DNA of 64,000 nucleotides, from assembly GCF_000317435.1 (NCBI RefSeq), contig NC_019751.1, positions 4,030,001 through 4,094,000 of the forward strand, given 5' to 3'. A model generated the notes under the pieces. That model was not told the DNA's origin and searched no databases. It saw only the letters and a list, made by a program, of their open reading frames with translations. Shown here piece after piece: positions 25,292-37,627 of the stretch. This stretch comes from Calothrix sp. PCC 6303. GTDB lineage: Bacteria; Cyanobacteriota; Cyanobacteriia; Cyanobacteriales; Nostocaceae. Position numbers and translations under genes: made by a program. The stretch's first letter is position 1; each line of letters starts with the position of its first letter.

Positions 25292-26749
25292 GTGGGTGAG
25301 CAGGATTTTTCGGATTCAGAAGTACAGGAAATCCTCTCAGACGAGGATCTGGAAGTCGAAAAACCAGGTACAAAGCAGCGACGTTGGTTAACACCACTGT
25401 TAGCAGGTACTGGGTTAGGAATTGCGATCGCGCTTTCGGCTACGCATCTGATTGGTGGTAAGGGAAATGCTCCAAAAGGTGCAACTAATCAAGCTATCCC
25501 ACAAAAGGTTAACCCATCAATGACGGTAACGGTAGGGGAGGCTGAGTCCGCAAGGGTGGAACGTAGTTTGACTGTTACAGGAACTGTAGCTGCCAGAAAT
25601 TTAACTCCTGTGTTACCCCAAGTTAATGGTTTACAGGTAAAACAAACGTTGGTAGAAATTGGCAGCTATGTGAAAGCTGGACAACCAATGGCAATCTTGG
25701 ATGACTCGCTGCTTCAGGAACAAATTCGCCAAGCCAGGGCAGATGTGGAATCCAAGGAAGCTGATACTTCTTCTAAACAGGCTGATTTACTCGCAAAACA
25801 AGCTGCCGTATCTGCATCCCAAGCCGCTGTAAAGCAACGGGAAGCCGATTTAATTCAGGCAAAGGCAAGACTACTTGATGCCCAACGCAGTTATGATCGA
25901 AATAAGAAACTCCTGACAGATGGGGCAATTAGTCAACAGTTATTAGATACAGCTGAGACAAACTTGGCATCTGCCCGTGCTGCGGTACTGCAAAGCGAAG
26001 CAAATATTACTAACTCTCAAGCAAATGTAGCTAGTGCAGAAGCGGCTGTAAAGACTGCCCGTGCTGATATTAATGGTGCAGCAGCGGTGACGAAAAGTAA
26101 CTCCGCGAAGGTAGAACAGTATAAAACACAACTAAGACAAACCATAGTTCGTGCGCCAGTGTCTGGATTGGTGGCGGAAAAATTAATTAGAGTAGGTGAT
26201 ATTACGGGAACTCCACCGCAGACACAAGTCTCAAATTTGGCAGGTGGAAGTCAGAAATTATTTTCCATTATTCAAGATGGTCAATTGGAATTACAGGCAC
26301 AGGTTCCAGAAGTGAGTTTGTCTCAAGTTAAGGTGGGAGCCAGTGTTGAAGTCACATCCAACCGCGATCAGAAGGTGCGTGTGCAGGGAAAAGTGCGAGA
26401 AATTGACCCTGTAATTAACCAGCAGCGACGAGAAGCATTAGTAAAAATTGATATCCCAGCAACAAAATCCTTACAACCAGGAATGTTTGCCACAGGTTCC
26501 ATTACCACAACCACATCCACCAGCGTTGCGGTACCTCAAAAAGCAATTCAACCGCAACCTGATGGCAGCACAGTTTTGTTTATATTCGGCGCTGAAGACA
26601 AAGTGCGATCGCAAAAGGTCGAAGTTGGCGAAATTCTCAGCGGTGAGAAGGTAGAAATAAAAACTGGTTTAAAGCTAGGTGAAAAAGTTGTTGTTGATGG
26701 TGCTGGGTATATTAAGGACGGTGACACCGTGAGAGTAAGTAATAAGTAA
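25292..26749 (+). CDS. RND efflux periplasmic adaptor (membrane fusion protein)
   Basis: 485 residues from GTG 25292, with GGAGG about 8 bases upstream. After a charged cytoplasmic N terminus there is one membrane helix (WLTPLLAGTGLGIAIALSAT). The lipoyl half-motif follows (VLPQVNGLQVKQTLVEIGSY, then VKAGQPMAILDDSLL), then a long Ala/Gln-rich coiled-coil hairpin (about 150-290), the second lipoyl half (RAPVSGLVAEKLIRVGDI) and the beta-barrel and membrane-proximal domains. It links the inner-membrane pump encoded next to an outer-membrane channel of the TolC type, which is not in the window. Confidence 0.93.
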   Translation: MGEQDFSDSEVQEILSDEDLEVEKPGTKQRRWLTPLLAGTGLGIAIALSATHLIGGKGNAPKGATNQAIPQKVNPSMTVTVGEAESARVERSLTVTGTVAARNLTPVLPQVNGLQVKQTLVEIGSYVKAGQPMAILDDSLLQEQIRQARADVESKEADTSSKQADLLAKQAAVSASQAAVKQREADLIQAKARLLDAQRSYDRNKKLLTDGAISQQLLDTAETNLASARAAVLQSEANITNSQANVASAEAAVKTARADINGAAAVTKSNSAKVEQYKTQLRQTIVRAPVSGLVAEKLIRVGDITGTPPQTQVSNLAGGSQKLFSIIQDGQLELQAQVPEVSLSQVKVGASVEVTSNRDQKVRVQGKVREIDPVINQQRREALVKIDIPATKSLQPGMFATGSITTTTSTSVAVPQKAIQPQPDGSTVLFIFGAEDKVRSQKVEVGEILSGEKVEIKTGLKLGEKVVVDGAGYIKDGDTVRVSNK

Positions 26750-26759
26750 CAAGTAATTA

Positions 26760-30107
<3,348 letters not shown>

Positions 30108-30120
30108 ATTTACGATTTAG

Positions 30121-30149
30121 ATCCCCGACTTATTGAATAAGTCGGGGAT
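30121..30149 (+). terminator. Rho-independent terminator after the RND pump gene
   Basis: Perfect 13-bp stem ATCCCCGACTTAT/ATAAGTCGGGGAT with a TGA loop, followed by ATGCTTTT, 13 bases after the pump stop codon. Confidence 0.85.
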
Positions 30150-30164
30150 ATGCTTTTCACGACT

Positions 30165-30345
30165 GTCGTGGTGCATTGGGAAACCCGGTTGCATTGGTAA
30201 GAGTGAAAAATTGTGATGTTGAATGTGGAGAAACCTGGTTGCTGGGATCTGGAGATTATTGGATGTGGTTGAAAACCTGCATGATGGCAGTTTAACCCTT
30301 CATGGGTGGCGAGAAACCGGGTTTCTGGGATCTTGGGGTTGCTAG
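30165..30345. repeat. Dispersed GAAACCCGGTT/AAACCGGGTTT repeats
   Basis: At least three partial copies of a word resembling GAGAAACCGGGTTTCTGGGAT lie between the pump terminator and hemJ. Related words occur at 38175-38250 and 63530-63605. This is a common short dispersed repeat of cyanobacterial intergenic DNA. Confidence 0.6.
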
Positions 30346-30478
30346 ATGTGATAAAAATCTAATGATTCCATTTTCCATCTATAAGACTTGCAACAACTCT
30401 AGACTTCACTTCATTCGCCACTGTCGTTGTCTTTTATGATGAAAATAAACAAGTTTCAAAAAGGCAGTCTGAATATCT

Positions 30479-31045
30479 ATGGCTTATTCTTGGTTTAAAG
30501 CATTCCACATCATCGGGGTTGTGGTGTGGTTTGCAGGGTTATTTTACCTAGTGCGACTGTTTATCTACCATATCGAAGCCAACCAAGAACCAGAACCTGC
30601 ACAGACGATACTCAAAAAACAGTATCAAATTATGGAAAAACGCCTTTACAATATCATCACCACTCCGGGAATGTTGGTGACTGTCGTCTGTGCGATTGGT
30701 TTGCTAGTAACACAACCTGATTTTTTACATCAAACATGGTTACATTTTAAATTAGGTTTTGTGGGATTATTGCTGGTTTATCACCACTACTGTAGTCGGT
30801 TGATGAAACAGTTAGAGCAAGGAACCTGTAAGTGGACAGGTCAACAAATGCGGGCAATGAATGAAGCACCAACAATTTTGCTAGTCATAATTGTTATGTT
30901 GGTAATATTCAAAGACAACTTACCAACAGATGTCACCGCTTGGGTAATTTTCGGTTTAGTGGTGTTGATGGCTGTGACAATTCAACTTTATGCCAAAAAA
31001 CGTCGTCTAGATAAAGAGAAGGAACTGAAAGAATTAGGAGCTTAA
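30479..31045 (+). CDS. hemJ: Protoporphyrinogen IX oxidase HemJ
   Basis: 188 residues, four to five membrane helices. N-terminal WFKAFHIIGVVVWFAGLFYL carries the conserved His of the HemJ/UPF0093 family, and HFKLGFVGLLLVYHHYC another, with RAMNEAPTILL downstream. HemJ oxidises protoporphyrinogen IX to protoporphyrin IX in the membrane, the step before haem and chlorophyll branch, and is the enzyme used by most cyanobacteria. Length fits. It is monocistronic, flanked by repeats. Confidence 0.93.
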   Translation: MAYSWFKAFHIIGVVVWFAGLFYLVRLFIYHIEANQEPEPAQTILKKQYQIMEKRLYNIITTPGMLVTVVCAIGLLVTQPDFLHQTWLHFKLGFVGLLLVYHHYCSRLMKQLEQGTCKWTGQQMRAMNEAPTILLVIIVMLVIFKDNLPTDVTAWVIFGLVVLMAVTIQLYAKKRRLDKEKELKELGA

Positions 31046-31442
31046 ATCAGTGAACGGTAAACAGTGAACACTTATCAAGGCGTATGGTGGGGGATTGAAA
31101 CCCGCCACCAACGCCGACCAGCAATTGGTGGGGGACTCTTATTCCCAACGATAAACACATCACTCTTGACTGATAACTGGTAACTGGTTAAATACAATGC
31201 AAGTTTTGATTTTATAGAGCAGGCATCCCGCCTGCATAATTAGATCAACGGGCAAGACTTCGGCGTGAGCGCTCAGTCCTTACCTCCGGTACACTTCGTT
31301 CCGACAGGCTCAGGAACCATCGAACGCTGCCCATTCCACAGTATATGTATATTATTTAATTGCTAATCCTAAGTATTGTTGTTTAGGGCTTACAAGGTTG
31401 TAGAAACCCGAATAGAATGGTTGTAAGGAGAGGAAATATATA
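31046..31442. other. Intergenic region dominated by repeats
   Basis: About 400 bases between hemJ and the YtxH gene. It holds CAGTTATCAG-type words and the 186-bp element described at 31187-31372. GTAAGGAGAGG at about 31425-31435 is the YtxH gene's ribosome binding site. Confidence 0.5.
31187..31372. repeat. MITE-like element (family A, copy 3) with an internal insertion
   Basis: Inverse of the 10886-11013 element (AAAACTTGCAT inverted to ATGCAAGTTTT, then TATACATAT and AATCCTAA at the far end). The centre is expanded by about 80 bases containing GACTTCGGCGTGAGCGCTCA and CGAACGCTGCCC; that block recurs in inverse form and without the inner insertion at about 54078-54117. Confidence 0.7.
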
Positions 31443-31799
31443 ATGTCTAATAACCGTTCTGGAGTATTTTTTGGCGGTTTGATGCTAGGGGCGACAATTG
31501 GAACCTTAACAGGTTTATTGGTTGCCCCCCGCACAGGACGCGAAACTCGTAAACTGTTGAAAAAATCTGCCGATGCTTTACCAGAATTAGCAGAAGATTT
31601 ATCCACCAGCGTCCAGTTGCAAGCAGATCGTCTTTCGGTGAGTGCTGTGCGAAATTGGGATGAAACACTAGAACGGTTACGTGATGCGATCGCATCCGGA
31701 ATCGAAGCCACCCAGCGTGAGAGTCAAGTTCTCAAAACACAGAACACTGATGATGACATTGACTCAGAAGATCCAAATTCTCCCCATCTAAGTAACTAA
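31443..31799 (+). CDS. YtxH domain-containing protein
   Basis: 118 residues. The N terminus FFGGLMLGATIGTLTGLLVA is one glycine-rich membrane helix followed directly by PRTGRETRKLLKKSADALPE, the classic YtxH signature. The rest is a predicted amphipathic helix (about 38-90). YtxH proteins are small membrane proteins related to general-stress genes; molecular function unknown. A strong ribosome binding site (AAGGAGAGG) precedes the ATG. It is followed after 16 bp by the DUF948-like gene; the two often occur together. Confidence 0.85.
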   Translation: MSNNRSGVFFGGLMLGATIGTLTGLLVAPRTGRETRKLLKKSADALPELAEDLSTSVQLQADRLSVSAVRNWDETLERLRDAIASGIEATQRESQVLKTQNTDDDIDSEDPNSPHLSN

Positions 31800-31815
31800 A
31801 ATTACCGCATTTACC

Positions 31816-32385
31816 GTGACTGAACCCCTGTTTTGGCTGGGATTTTCTATTCTCCTAGTCGCCACCAGCCTCACTGCTGTCTTGGTTGTATCAATTCCAG
31901 CCTTGCAGGAGTTAGCACGGGCAGCCCGCAGCGCTGAAAAACTATTTGATACCCTCTCCCGTGAACTTCCACCAACGCTTGATGCCATCCGCATGACAAG
32001 TTTAGAAATCACAGACTTGACTGGAGATGTCAGTGATGGTGTTCAAAGTGTCACCCAAACTGTACAACAAGTAGACCAAAGCCTCGAAAGTGCCCGTAAA
32101 CAAGCTCAAAATCTCCAAATTGGCACCCGTAGCCTATTTGTTGGGGTAAAAACAGCCTGGAAAACCTTCACCCGTCAAAAACCATCAAAACGCCCCATCA
32201 ACCACACAACAAAGCAACCTCTCACATTACGAGAATGGGAATTACGCCCAGAAAACAGACGCTCTTCAGATAATGGCTACCGTAATGGTGATTGGGTTAA
32301 TGATTATGAGAATAAGTTTGATACTCCAGAAATACCAACCAAATCTAGCAACCAGAATGCTGATGATTGGTCAGGTGAAGAATAG
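31816..32385 (+). CDS. DUF948 family protein
   Basis: 189 residues from GTG 31816. One N-terminal membrane helix (FWLGFSILLVATSLTAVLVV), then a long helical region (ARSAEKLFDTLSRELPPTLD, then MTSLEITDLTGDVSDGVQ and TQTVQQVDQSLESARKQAQN) typical of DUF948, and a polar C terminus. Probably a membrane-anchored coiled-coil protein working with YtxH. Function unknown. Confidence 0.82.
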   Translation: MTEPLFWLGFSILLVATSLTAVLVVSIPALQELARAARSAEKLFDTLSRELPPTLDAIRMTSLEITDLTGDVSDGVQSVTQTVQQVDQSLESARKQAQNLQIGTRSLFVGVKTAWKTFTRQKPSKRPINHTTKQPLTLREWELRPENRRSSDNGYRNGDWVNDYENKFDTPEIPTKSSNQNADDWSGEE

Positions 32386-32583
32386 ATGTGATTGAAGAAT
32401 ATTAATCATGTTGGATTTATTCACACCCTAGCTTGACAAAAATCATCAAAATCCAGCTAAAAACCCTTTGCTTTCGTAACCAAGATTAGATTAAAGTTAA
32501 AAAGTGTAAAGATGTATAACTTCTGTCTCAGTTTTGAGAAGCAATTATTTACATCCATTTGGCAAGATTTATATAAAAAGTCT

Positions 32584-33393
32584 ATGAGACATTCTCTTTT
32601 ACGGCGGATTCTGGCATTTATTGCAGTCTTTTTCTTAGCTGGCTCACTTTGGTTAGTAAATCCTCATTTAGCTTACGCTTATGATAACCCTGAACTTTTA
32701 CCTGCAAATCCTACCCCGGTTATCGATTTAGCAAAAACCCTAACTGATGTTCAAGAAGAAAACTTAGTTAAAGAACTAAATGACTTTCAGACAGAAACTG
32801 GTTGGAAGTTACGAGTATTGACACAATTCGACCGCACCCCTGGACGCGCAGTGATTAACTTTTGGGGTCTGGATGATAAAAGCATCCTCTTGGTAGCAGA
32901 TGCAAGAGGTGGAAACATTCTCAGCTTTAGTGTGGGTGATGCCGTCTACGAACTTTTACCCCGCACATTTTGGATTGAACTGCAAACACGATTTGGGAAT
33001 TTGTACTTTGTCCGCGAAAATGGCGAAGATCAATCAATTTTCCAAACAATGAAGACTGTGGAAACCTGTCTACGTCAGGGTGGTTGCGGTGTTGTACCAG
33101 GTTTGCCACGAGAACAGTGGATTTTAACCTTGATTAGTTCCGCACTTGGGGGTGTAATTTGTGGCTTTGCTGCTCAACCACGCAAGGAAGGACAGATTTT
33201 TGCTTGGCAATGGGCATTGATTTTTTCCCCATTATGGGGAATATTATTCCTCGCATTTGGTATTGGACCAGTAGTAACAAGAACTTCAGAGTGGTTGCCA
33301 TTAACCCGTAATATAGTTGGTTTCCTGATGGGTGTTTTAGTGGCTTTCCTATCACCTATTTTTAGCCGTCCTTCATCCAACGCAGAGTCATAA
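32584..33393 (+). CDS. TPM-domain thylakoid protein, Psb32-like
   Basis: 269 residues from ATG 32584; a longer frame from ATG 32512 adds 24 residues with no signal character. MRHSLLRRILAFIAVFFLAG is a typical signal peptide, with probable cleavage after LAYA. The TPM domain follows: PVIDLAKTLTDVQEENLVKE, then TETGWKLRVLTQFDRTPG and DKSILLVADARGGNILSFSV. Two to three membrane helices occur at the C terminus. Cyanobacterial Psb32 and plant TLP18.3 share this layout and help photosystem II repair under light stress. The identification is by domain order. Confidence 0.82.
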   Translation: MRHSLLRRILAFIAVFFLAGSLWLVNPHLAYAYDNPELLPANPTPVIDLAKTLTDVQEENLVKELNDFQTETGWKLRVLTQFDRTPGRAVINFWGLDDKSILLVADARGGNILSFSVGDAVYELLPRTFWIELQTRFGNLYFVRENGEDQSIFQTMKTVETCLRQGGCGVVPGLPREQWILTLISSALGGVICGFAAQPRKEGQIFAWQWALIFSPLWGILFLAFGIGPVVTRTSEWLPLTRNIVGFLMGVLVAFLSPIFSRPSSNAES

Positions 33394-33496
33394 GGGGTAA
33401 ATTGGGAGTCACAAGAGGTAAATAATGAGAACAACTTACCTGACTCCCAACAATTTTACTGATAAGCTGAAGGCTGTGGTTTGGGGCTAGATAAAA

Positions 33497-34129
33497 ATGG
33501 AATGGCACATAACTGATGCTCAAAGCTTGGCAATCATCGATCATGAAATAGGCGATCGCTTAATTTCACCAGCGGAGTATGAGATTACAAGAAGAGTAAT
33601 TTATGCTACTGGTGACTTTGAGTATAAATCACTAATTAATTTCTCTGAACGTGCAATACAATCGGCAGTTGCAGCCCTATCGGCACGTACAACTATCGTT
33701 GTTGATTTGCCAATGATACAAGCAGGTATTGCGTATGAGATTCAAGAAACTTTTGCGAATCCAATATTCTGCGGTTTAGAGAGGATGAATCGTCCTCAAA
33801 ACGCCCAAACTAACGCTGCTTGGGGTTTAGAAACTTTAGCTAGAAGGTATCCTGAAGGTATTTTTGTGATCGGTCAAGCACAAACAGCTTTGACTGCTTT
33901 AATGAGTTTAATAGAAACTCAAGAAATTAAACCCTCATTAATCATCGCCACTTCTCCAAACTTTAATGATGTAAATAGCAATCAGGAGCAATTACAAAAT
34001 TCATTGATTCCCAATATTACTATTAATAGCAATAAAGGAAACGCCGTTGTTGCCACTGCAATTCTGGATGCTTTAATTGATTTAGCTTGGCAAGCTCATG
34101 GTAAAAAAAGTTCAGGTTCTGAAGAATAG
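33497..34129 (+). CDS. Precorrin-8X methylmutase-like protein (CobH/CbiC)
   Basis: 210 residues, normal length. Begins MEWHITDAQSLAIIDHEIGD, with ATGDFEYKSLINFSERAIQS, IVVDLPMIQAGI and GQAQTALTALMSLIE, all matching CobH/CbiC, which moves a methyl group from C11 to C12 of the corrin ring to give hydrogenobyrinate or cobyrinate. The position of the catalytic His of Pseudomonas CobH (VHACG) is Tyr36 here (VIYATG). I recall similar Tyr forms in other cyanobacterial CobH proteins, so this may be a clade feature. The pathway is cobalamin-type corrinoid synthesis; no other cob gene is adjacent. Confidence 0.85.
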   Translation: MEWHITDAQSLAIIDHEIGDRLISPAEYEITRRVIYATGDFEYKSLINFSERAIQSAVAALSARTTIVVDLPMIQAGIAYEIQETFANPIFCGLERMNRPQNAQTNAAWGLETLARRYPEGIFVIGQAQTALTALMSLIETQEIKPSLIIATSPNFNDVNSNQEQLQNSLIPNITINSNKGNAVVATAILDALIDLAWQAHGKKSSGSEE

Positions 34130-34147
34130 AGCAAGATTTTTGTACTT

Positions 34148-34250
34148 ATACCAATTCAAATAATGATTGCAACACATCAAACAGTAGAGACGTAGCAGTG
34201 CTACGTCTCTACAAATATCTATCTGTCGCATTGTTTTTTCAAATTGGTAT
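34148..34250. repeat. Palindromic 103-bp element (family B, copy 1)
   Basis: Starts ATACCAATTCAAATAATG and ends CAAATTGGTAT, with a central GAGACGTAGCAGTGCTACGTCTC palindrome (11-bp arms). An inverted copy of exactly the same length is at 38267-38369. Confidence 0.85.
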
Positions 34251-34278
34251 TAGTCGAGATAAGCGTTTATCAATAAAA

Positions 34279-34447
34279 TTAGGACTTACGCAAGAACTAC
34301 GCATTTATGTCATTGCGACGTAAGGTAGACGCGGTAGGCACGGAGTGACTTCTGTAAGTGCGGCTTGTCGCAGACTAGCATAAGCCCGTAGGGCTGGCTG
34401 CGCCTACTCATAGTCTTTTTTTCTCGTTACGATTGCGTAAGTCCTAA
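34279..34447. repeat. MITE with 15-bp perfect terminal inverted repeats
   Basis: 169 bp bounded by TTAGGACTTACGCAA and TTGCGTAAGTCCTAA, with no coding frame. The internal words TTGCGACGTAAGGTAG and AGCATAAGCCCGTAGGGCT recur in part at about 59212-59270. A typical non-autonomous transposon. Confidence 0.85.
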
Positions 34448-34563
34448 AAGTTGGCGGATATAAATTAGGATAATTCTCTCCAAAATGCCCATACTCCATG
34501 CAAAATCCACTACTATCTAGCTAGTAATAAGTAATAAGCACCAAAATTTACAAACTATTACCT

Positions 34564-37350
34564 ATGGCGTGGAATCCAGGGCAGAAGTTATTTGGCGATC
34601 GCTATTTTATCGAAAGCAAGCTGGGGGAAGGGGGGATTGGTATTACCTATCTCGCTCAAAATCGCAGCGGTGAGTTACGAGTTATCAAAACCCTCAGAGA
34701 ACAAATCCTGAATCATCCTGACTGGATACCACATCAAGATAAACTACGGCAAGATTTCCGGGATGAAGCGTTACGTTTAGCTTTATGTCGTCATCCCCAT
34801 ATTGTGCAGGTAGAAAACGTCTTTGATGAGGAGAATTTGCCATGTATGGCGATGGAGTACATCGCAGGCGAAGATTTGAAAAAGCGAATCACCAACAAAG
34901 GGGCTTTACCGGAAGCAGAAGCACTGGAATATATTCGGCAAATTGGCGAAGCTTTAACTGTAGTTCACGCTAAAGGTTTGCTGCATCGGGATTTGAAGCC
35001 GAATAACATCATGATGCGTGCAGGTAAACAAGAGGCAGTGCTAATTGACTTTGGACTTGCTAGACAATTTATTTCTGGTGTAGCTTTACAGCATACAGAA
35101 AGTCTCACTCCCGGTTATGCACCACCAGAACAGTATTTAGCTGATGCAGAACGAGGAGAATATATTGATGTTTACGCCTTAGCCGCGACATTATATGCTT
35201 TAGTGACTGGGCAATTGCCCATGCCAGCACCAGCTAGACTGCAAAACTTTACCCTAAAAGCGCCAAAAGATTTTAATTCGAGCATCAGCGACAGGGTGAA
35301 TGAGGCAATTATGTGGGGTATGGCGCTAAATTACAAATTTCGACCCCAATCGGTGCAGGAGTGGTTGAAATTGTTCGGAGTTGAAGTAGTAAAACGCATA
35401 CAACCAACTCAACCTAATTTTAAACCTCAAACACCTGTTATCACATTTTCTCAAACCTGGAAATGTGTACAAATCATAACTAATTATGCAAGCTCTGTTG
35501 CCTCTGTTGCCTTCAGTCCAGATGGAAAAATATTAGCTAGTGGTGGTGTCTACAAAGGTGTCAAATTATGGTCTGTAGCCAATGGTCAAGAAATTGACTC
35601 TTTTGAATTTTTTGCTAACCAATCTTTAAGTTTTAGTGCAAATGGGAAAATTTTAGCTGGTGCTAGCTTCCATGGATTCAGTGCGTGGGATATAATTAGT
35701 AGGAAAGAAATCTACACTATCGAATTCGGTACATTTGGCGATGAGCTTAATTCCGCCGCATTTAGCTTTGATGGGCAAATATTAGCTACTGCTTCCTCGC
35801 GTGACTGTGGCAGCAAAATTCAACTGTGGGATGTAGCTACTGGTAAAGAAATTCGTACTATTACAATTGGTGATGACTATTATCCTCTTACTTTTAGCCC
35901 CGATGGACGGATTCTAGCATCTGTTTTTTGGGGTAAAGACGGAGTAATTCAACTATGGGACGTAGCTACTGGCAGAGAAATCTGTACTATTTCTTCTCGT
36001 TCTAAAGATGTACAAGCTCTTGCATTTAGCCAAGATAGTAAGATTTTGGCTATTAGCGACAACTATGGAGGCTTTTTCTATTCACCCAAAGGTTCCATCA
36101 AATTATGGGATGTAGCAACTGGAAAAAAAATATGCTCGATTAAAGCTGATTCCAAGCCAATTACATCTCTTACCTTTAGTCCCGATGGGGAGAAGTTAGC
36201 TAGTGGTGATGAGAACGGTGATATTAAACTATGGCGTTTAAACCATAACCGGTGGCAACAGGTAAAGCTTCAAAACATTTGTACCTTGACTTCCGAGTCT
36301 GATAGCTGGGTTGAATCAATAAAATTTAGCCCTGATGGTGAAACTTTAGTGAGTAACGTTAGTTCTGATAACCATGGGATCACTTTATGGAGTTTAGATG
36401 GTCTATGTCAGTATAGTGAAATCTGTAAACTGAGTGGACATGTTCAAGGTATTAATTGCCTTACCATTAGTCCAGATGGACAAATTATTGCTACTAGTAG
36501 TGACAGTGGTCTTAAATTATGGGACGTACGTAGTGGCGCTTTCATCCGTCGTTTTGGACATGAATATAAAACTATAGTTTTTAGTTTCGACGGGAAGATT
36601 TTAATTAGTGCTACAAGAGAAGAGACGATACATTGGGAAGTAGCTACTGGTAGAAAAATTAGAACTGTTGATACTCGACCACATGACTTGCTGCTGAATA
36701 AGCTGCCTGGGTTAGGTGCATTCATCAATGCAATCACATTCAGCCAAGACGGGGAAATTTTAGCTGTAGCTGGAAAGAACTCAGATATAGATGAATATAA
36801 TATAAGGCTAGCAAATGCAGCCACTGGTCAAAATATTTGTACTATTATTGACTCTGAATATACTAACTGTATTGCTTTGAGTCTAGATAAAAAGATTTTA
36901 GTCAGTATCAGCTATGATGTCAGCTTTGTTGGTAGCAGCTTTGGTAAAATTAAGCTGTGGGAAGTAAAAACTGGCAAACCAGTTCGTACTATTAATACCT
37001 ATCCTGAAGCACATTCTACAATTACTTTGAGTCCGAATGGAAAGATTTTAGCAAGTAGCAACCATAAATGTATCAAACTGTGGGAACTTCCTTACGGAAA
37101 TCAACTTTACACTATAAATAGTTCTATTGTTAGTTACTCTGATTTGCTTTCCTTTAGCCCTGATGGGCAAATATTAGCTAGTAGTTGTTCTGACAACACA
37201 ATTAAACTTTGGGACGTGGCTTCTGGAAATGAAATTGCTACTTTGACTGGTCATTCATCACAAATAAGTTCCATAATATTTAGTCGTGATGGGCAAATTC
37301 TAGTTAGTAGCGATAATGATGGCTCGATCAAGATTTGGCGACGCAGCTAG
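34564..37350 (+). CDS. Serine/threonine protein kinase with C-terminal WD40 propeller
   Basis: 928 residues. The kinase domain spans about 10-275: glycine loop LGEGGIGITYL, Lys42, catalytic loop LHRDLKPNN (HRD 141-143), DFG at 162-164 (LIDFGLARQF) and TPGYAPPEQYL. After a linker the rest (about 295-928) is a series of WD40-type repeats with the recurring pattern SFSPDGQILASSC, then DNTIKLWDVASGNE; about 13 or 14 are recognisable, enough for two propellers. Cyanobacterial kinases of this type are cytoplasmic sensors or scaffolds. No membrane segment is seen. Lys-to-Arg or other defects in catalytic residues are not seen, so activity is likely. Target unknown. Confidence 0.93.
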   Translation: MAWNPGQKLFGDRYFIESKLGEGGIGITYLAQNRSGELRVIKTLREQILNHPDWIPHQDKLRQDFRDEALRLALCRHPHIVQVENVFDEENLPCMAMEYIAGEDLKKRITNKGALPEAEALEYIRQIGEALTVVHAKGLLHRDLKPNNIMMRAGKQEAVLIDFGLARQFISGVALQHTESLTPGYAPPEQYLADAERGEYIDVYALAATLYALVTGQLPMPAPARLQNFTLKAPKDFNSSISDRVNEAIMWGMALNYKFRPQSVQEWLKLFGVEVVKRIQPTQPNFKPQTPVITFSQTWKCVQIITNYASSVASVAFSPDGKILASGGVYKGVKLWSVANGQEIDSFEFFANQSLSFSANGKILAGASFHGFSAWDIISRKEIYTIEFGTFGDELNSAAFSFDGQILATASSRDCGSKIQLWDVATGKEIRTITIGDDYYPLTFSPDGRILASVFWGKDGVIQLWDVATGREICTISSRSKDVQALAFSQDSKILAISDNYGGFFYSPKGSIKLWDVATGKKICSIKADSKPITSLTFSPDGEKLASGDENGDIKLWRLNHNRWQQVKLQNICTLTSESDSWVESIKFSPDGETLVSNVSSDNHGITLWSLDGLCQYSEICKLSGHVQGINCLTISPDGQIIATSSDSGLKLWDVRSGAFIRRFGHEYKTIVFSFDGKILISATREETIHWEVATGRKIRTVDTRPHDLLLNKLPGLGAFINAITFSQDGEILAVAGKNSDIDEYNIRLANAATGQNICTIIDSEYTNCIALSLDKKILVSISYDVSFVGSSFGKIKLWEVKTGKPVRTINTYPEAHSTITLSPNGKILASSNHKCIKLWELPYGNQLYTINSSIVSYSDLLSFSPDGQILASSCSDNTIKLWDVASGNEIATLTGHSSQISSIIFSRDGQILVSSDNDGSIKIWRRS

Positions 37351-37414
37351 TTGTGGAATAACAACGTCAAAATAGTAAATAGAAAATACCGATAATCAAT
37401 CAGATATTAGAAAA

Positions 37415-37627
37415 ATGCTAGAAATAACTAAAAATTACGTTACGGATGAAAATCAACAGCCGATTGCTGTGCAAATTCCTATCGCTGAGTTTGAAAAAAT
37501 TGAAGAAATATTGGAAAATTACGGCTTAGTACAGTTAATCGAAGAATCAGAAGATGACGAACGCTTCGCTAAGGATGAAGCTTGGAAATATTATCAATAT
37601 TTGAAGAACAAGAATGTGGAAAACTGA
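37415..37627 (+). CDS. Type II antitoxin, Phd/YefM-like, partner of a broken RelE toxin
   Basis: 70 residues. N terminus YVTDENQQPIAVQIPIAEFE, then a helical acidic C terminus (EESEDDERFAKDEAWKYY) as in small cyanobacterial antitoxins that neutralise RelE/ParE toxins. The toxin frame begins inside its last codons (ATG 37614, 14-bp overlap), the usual toxin-antitoxin arrangement. The antitoxin is intact while the toxin is not. Confidence 0.78.
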   Translation: MLEITKNYVTDENQQPIAVQIPIAEFEKIEEILENYGLVQLIEESEDDERFAKDEAWKYYQYLKNKNVEN

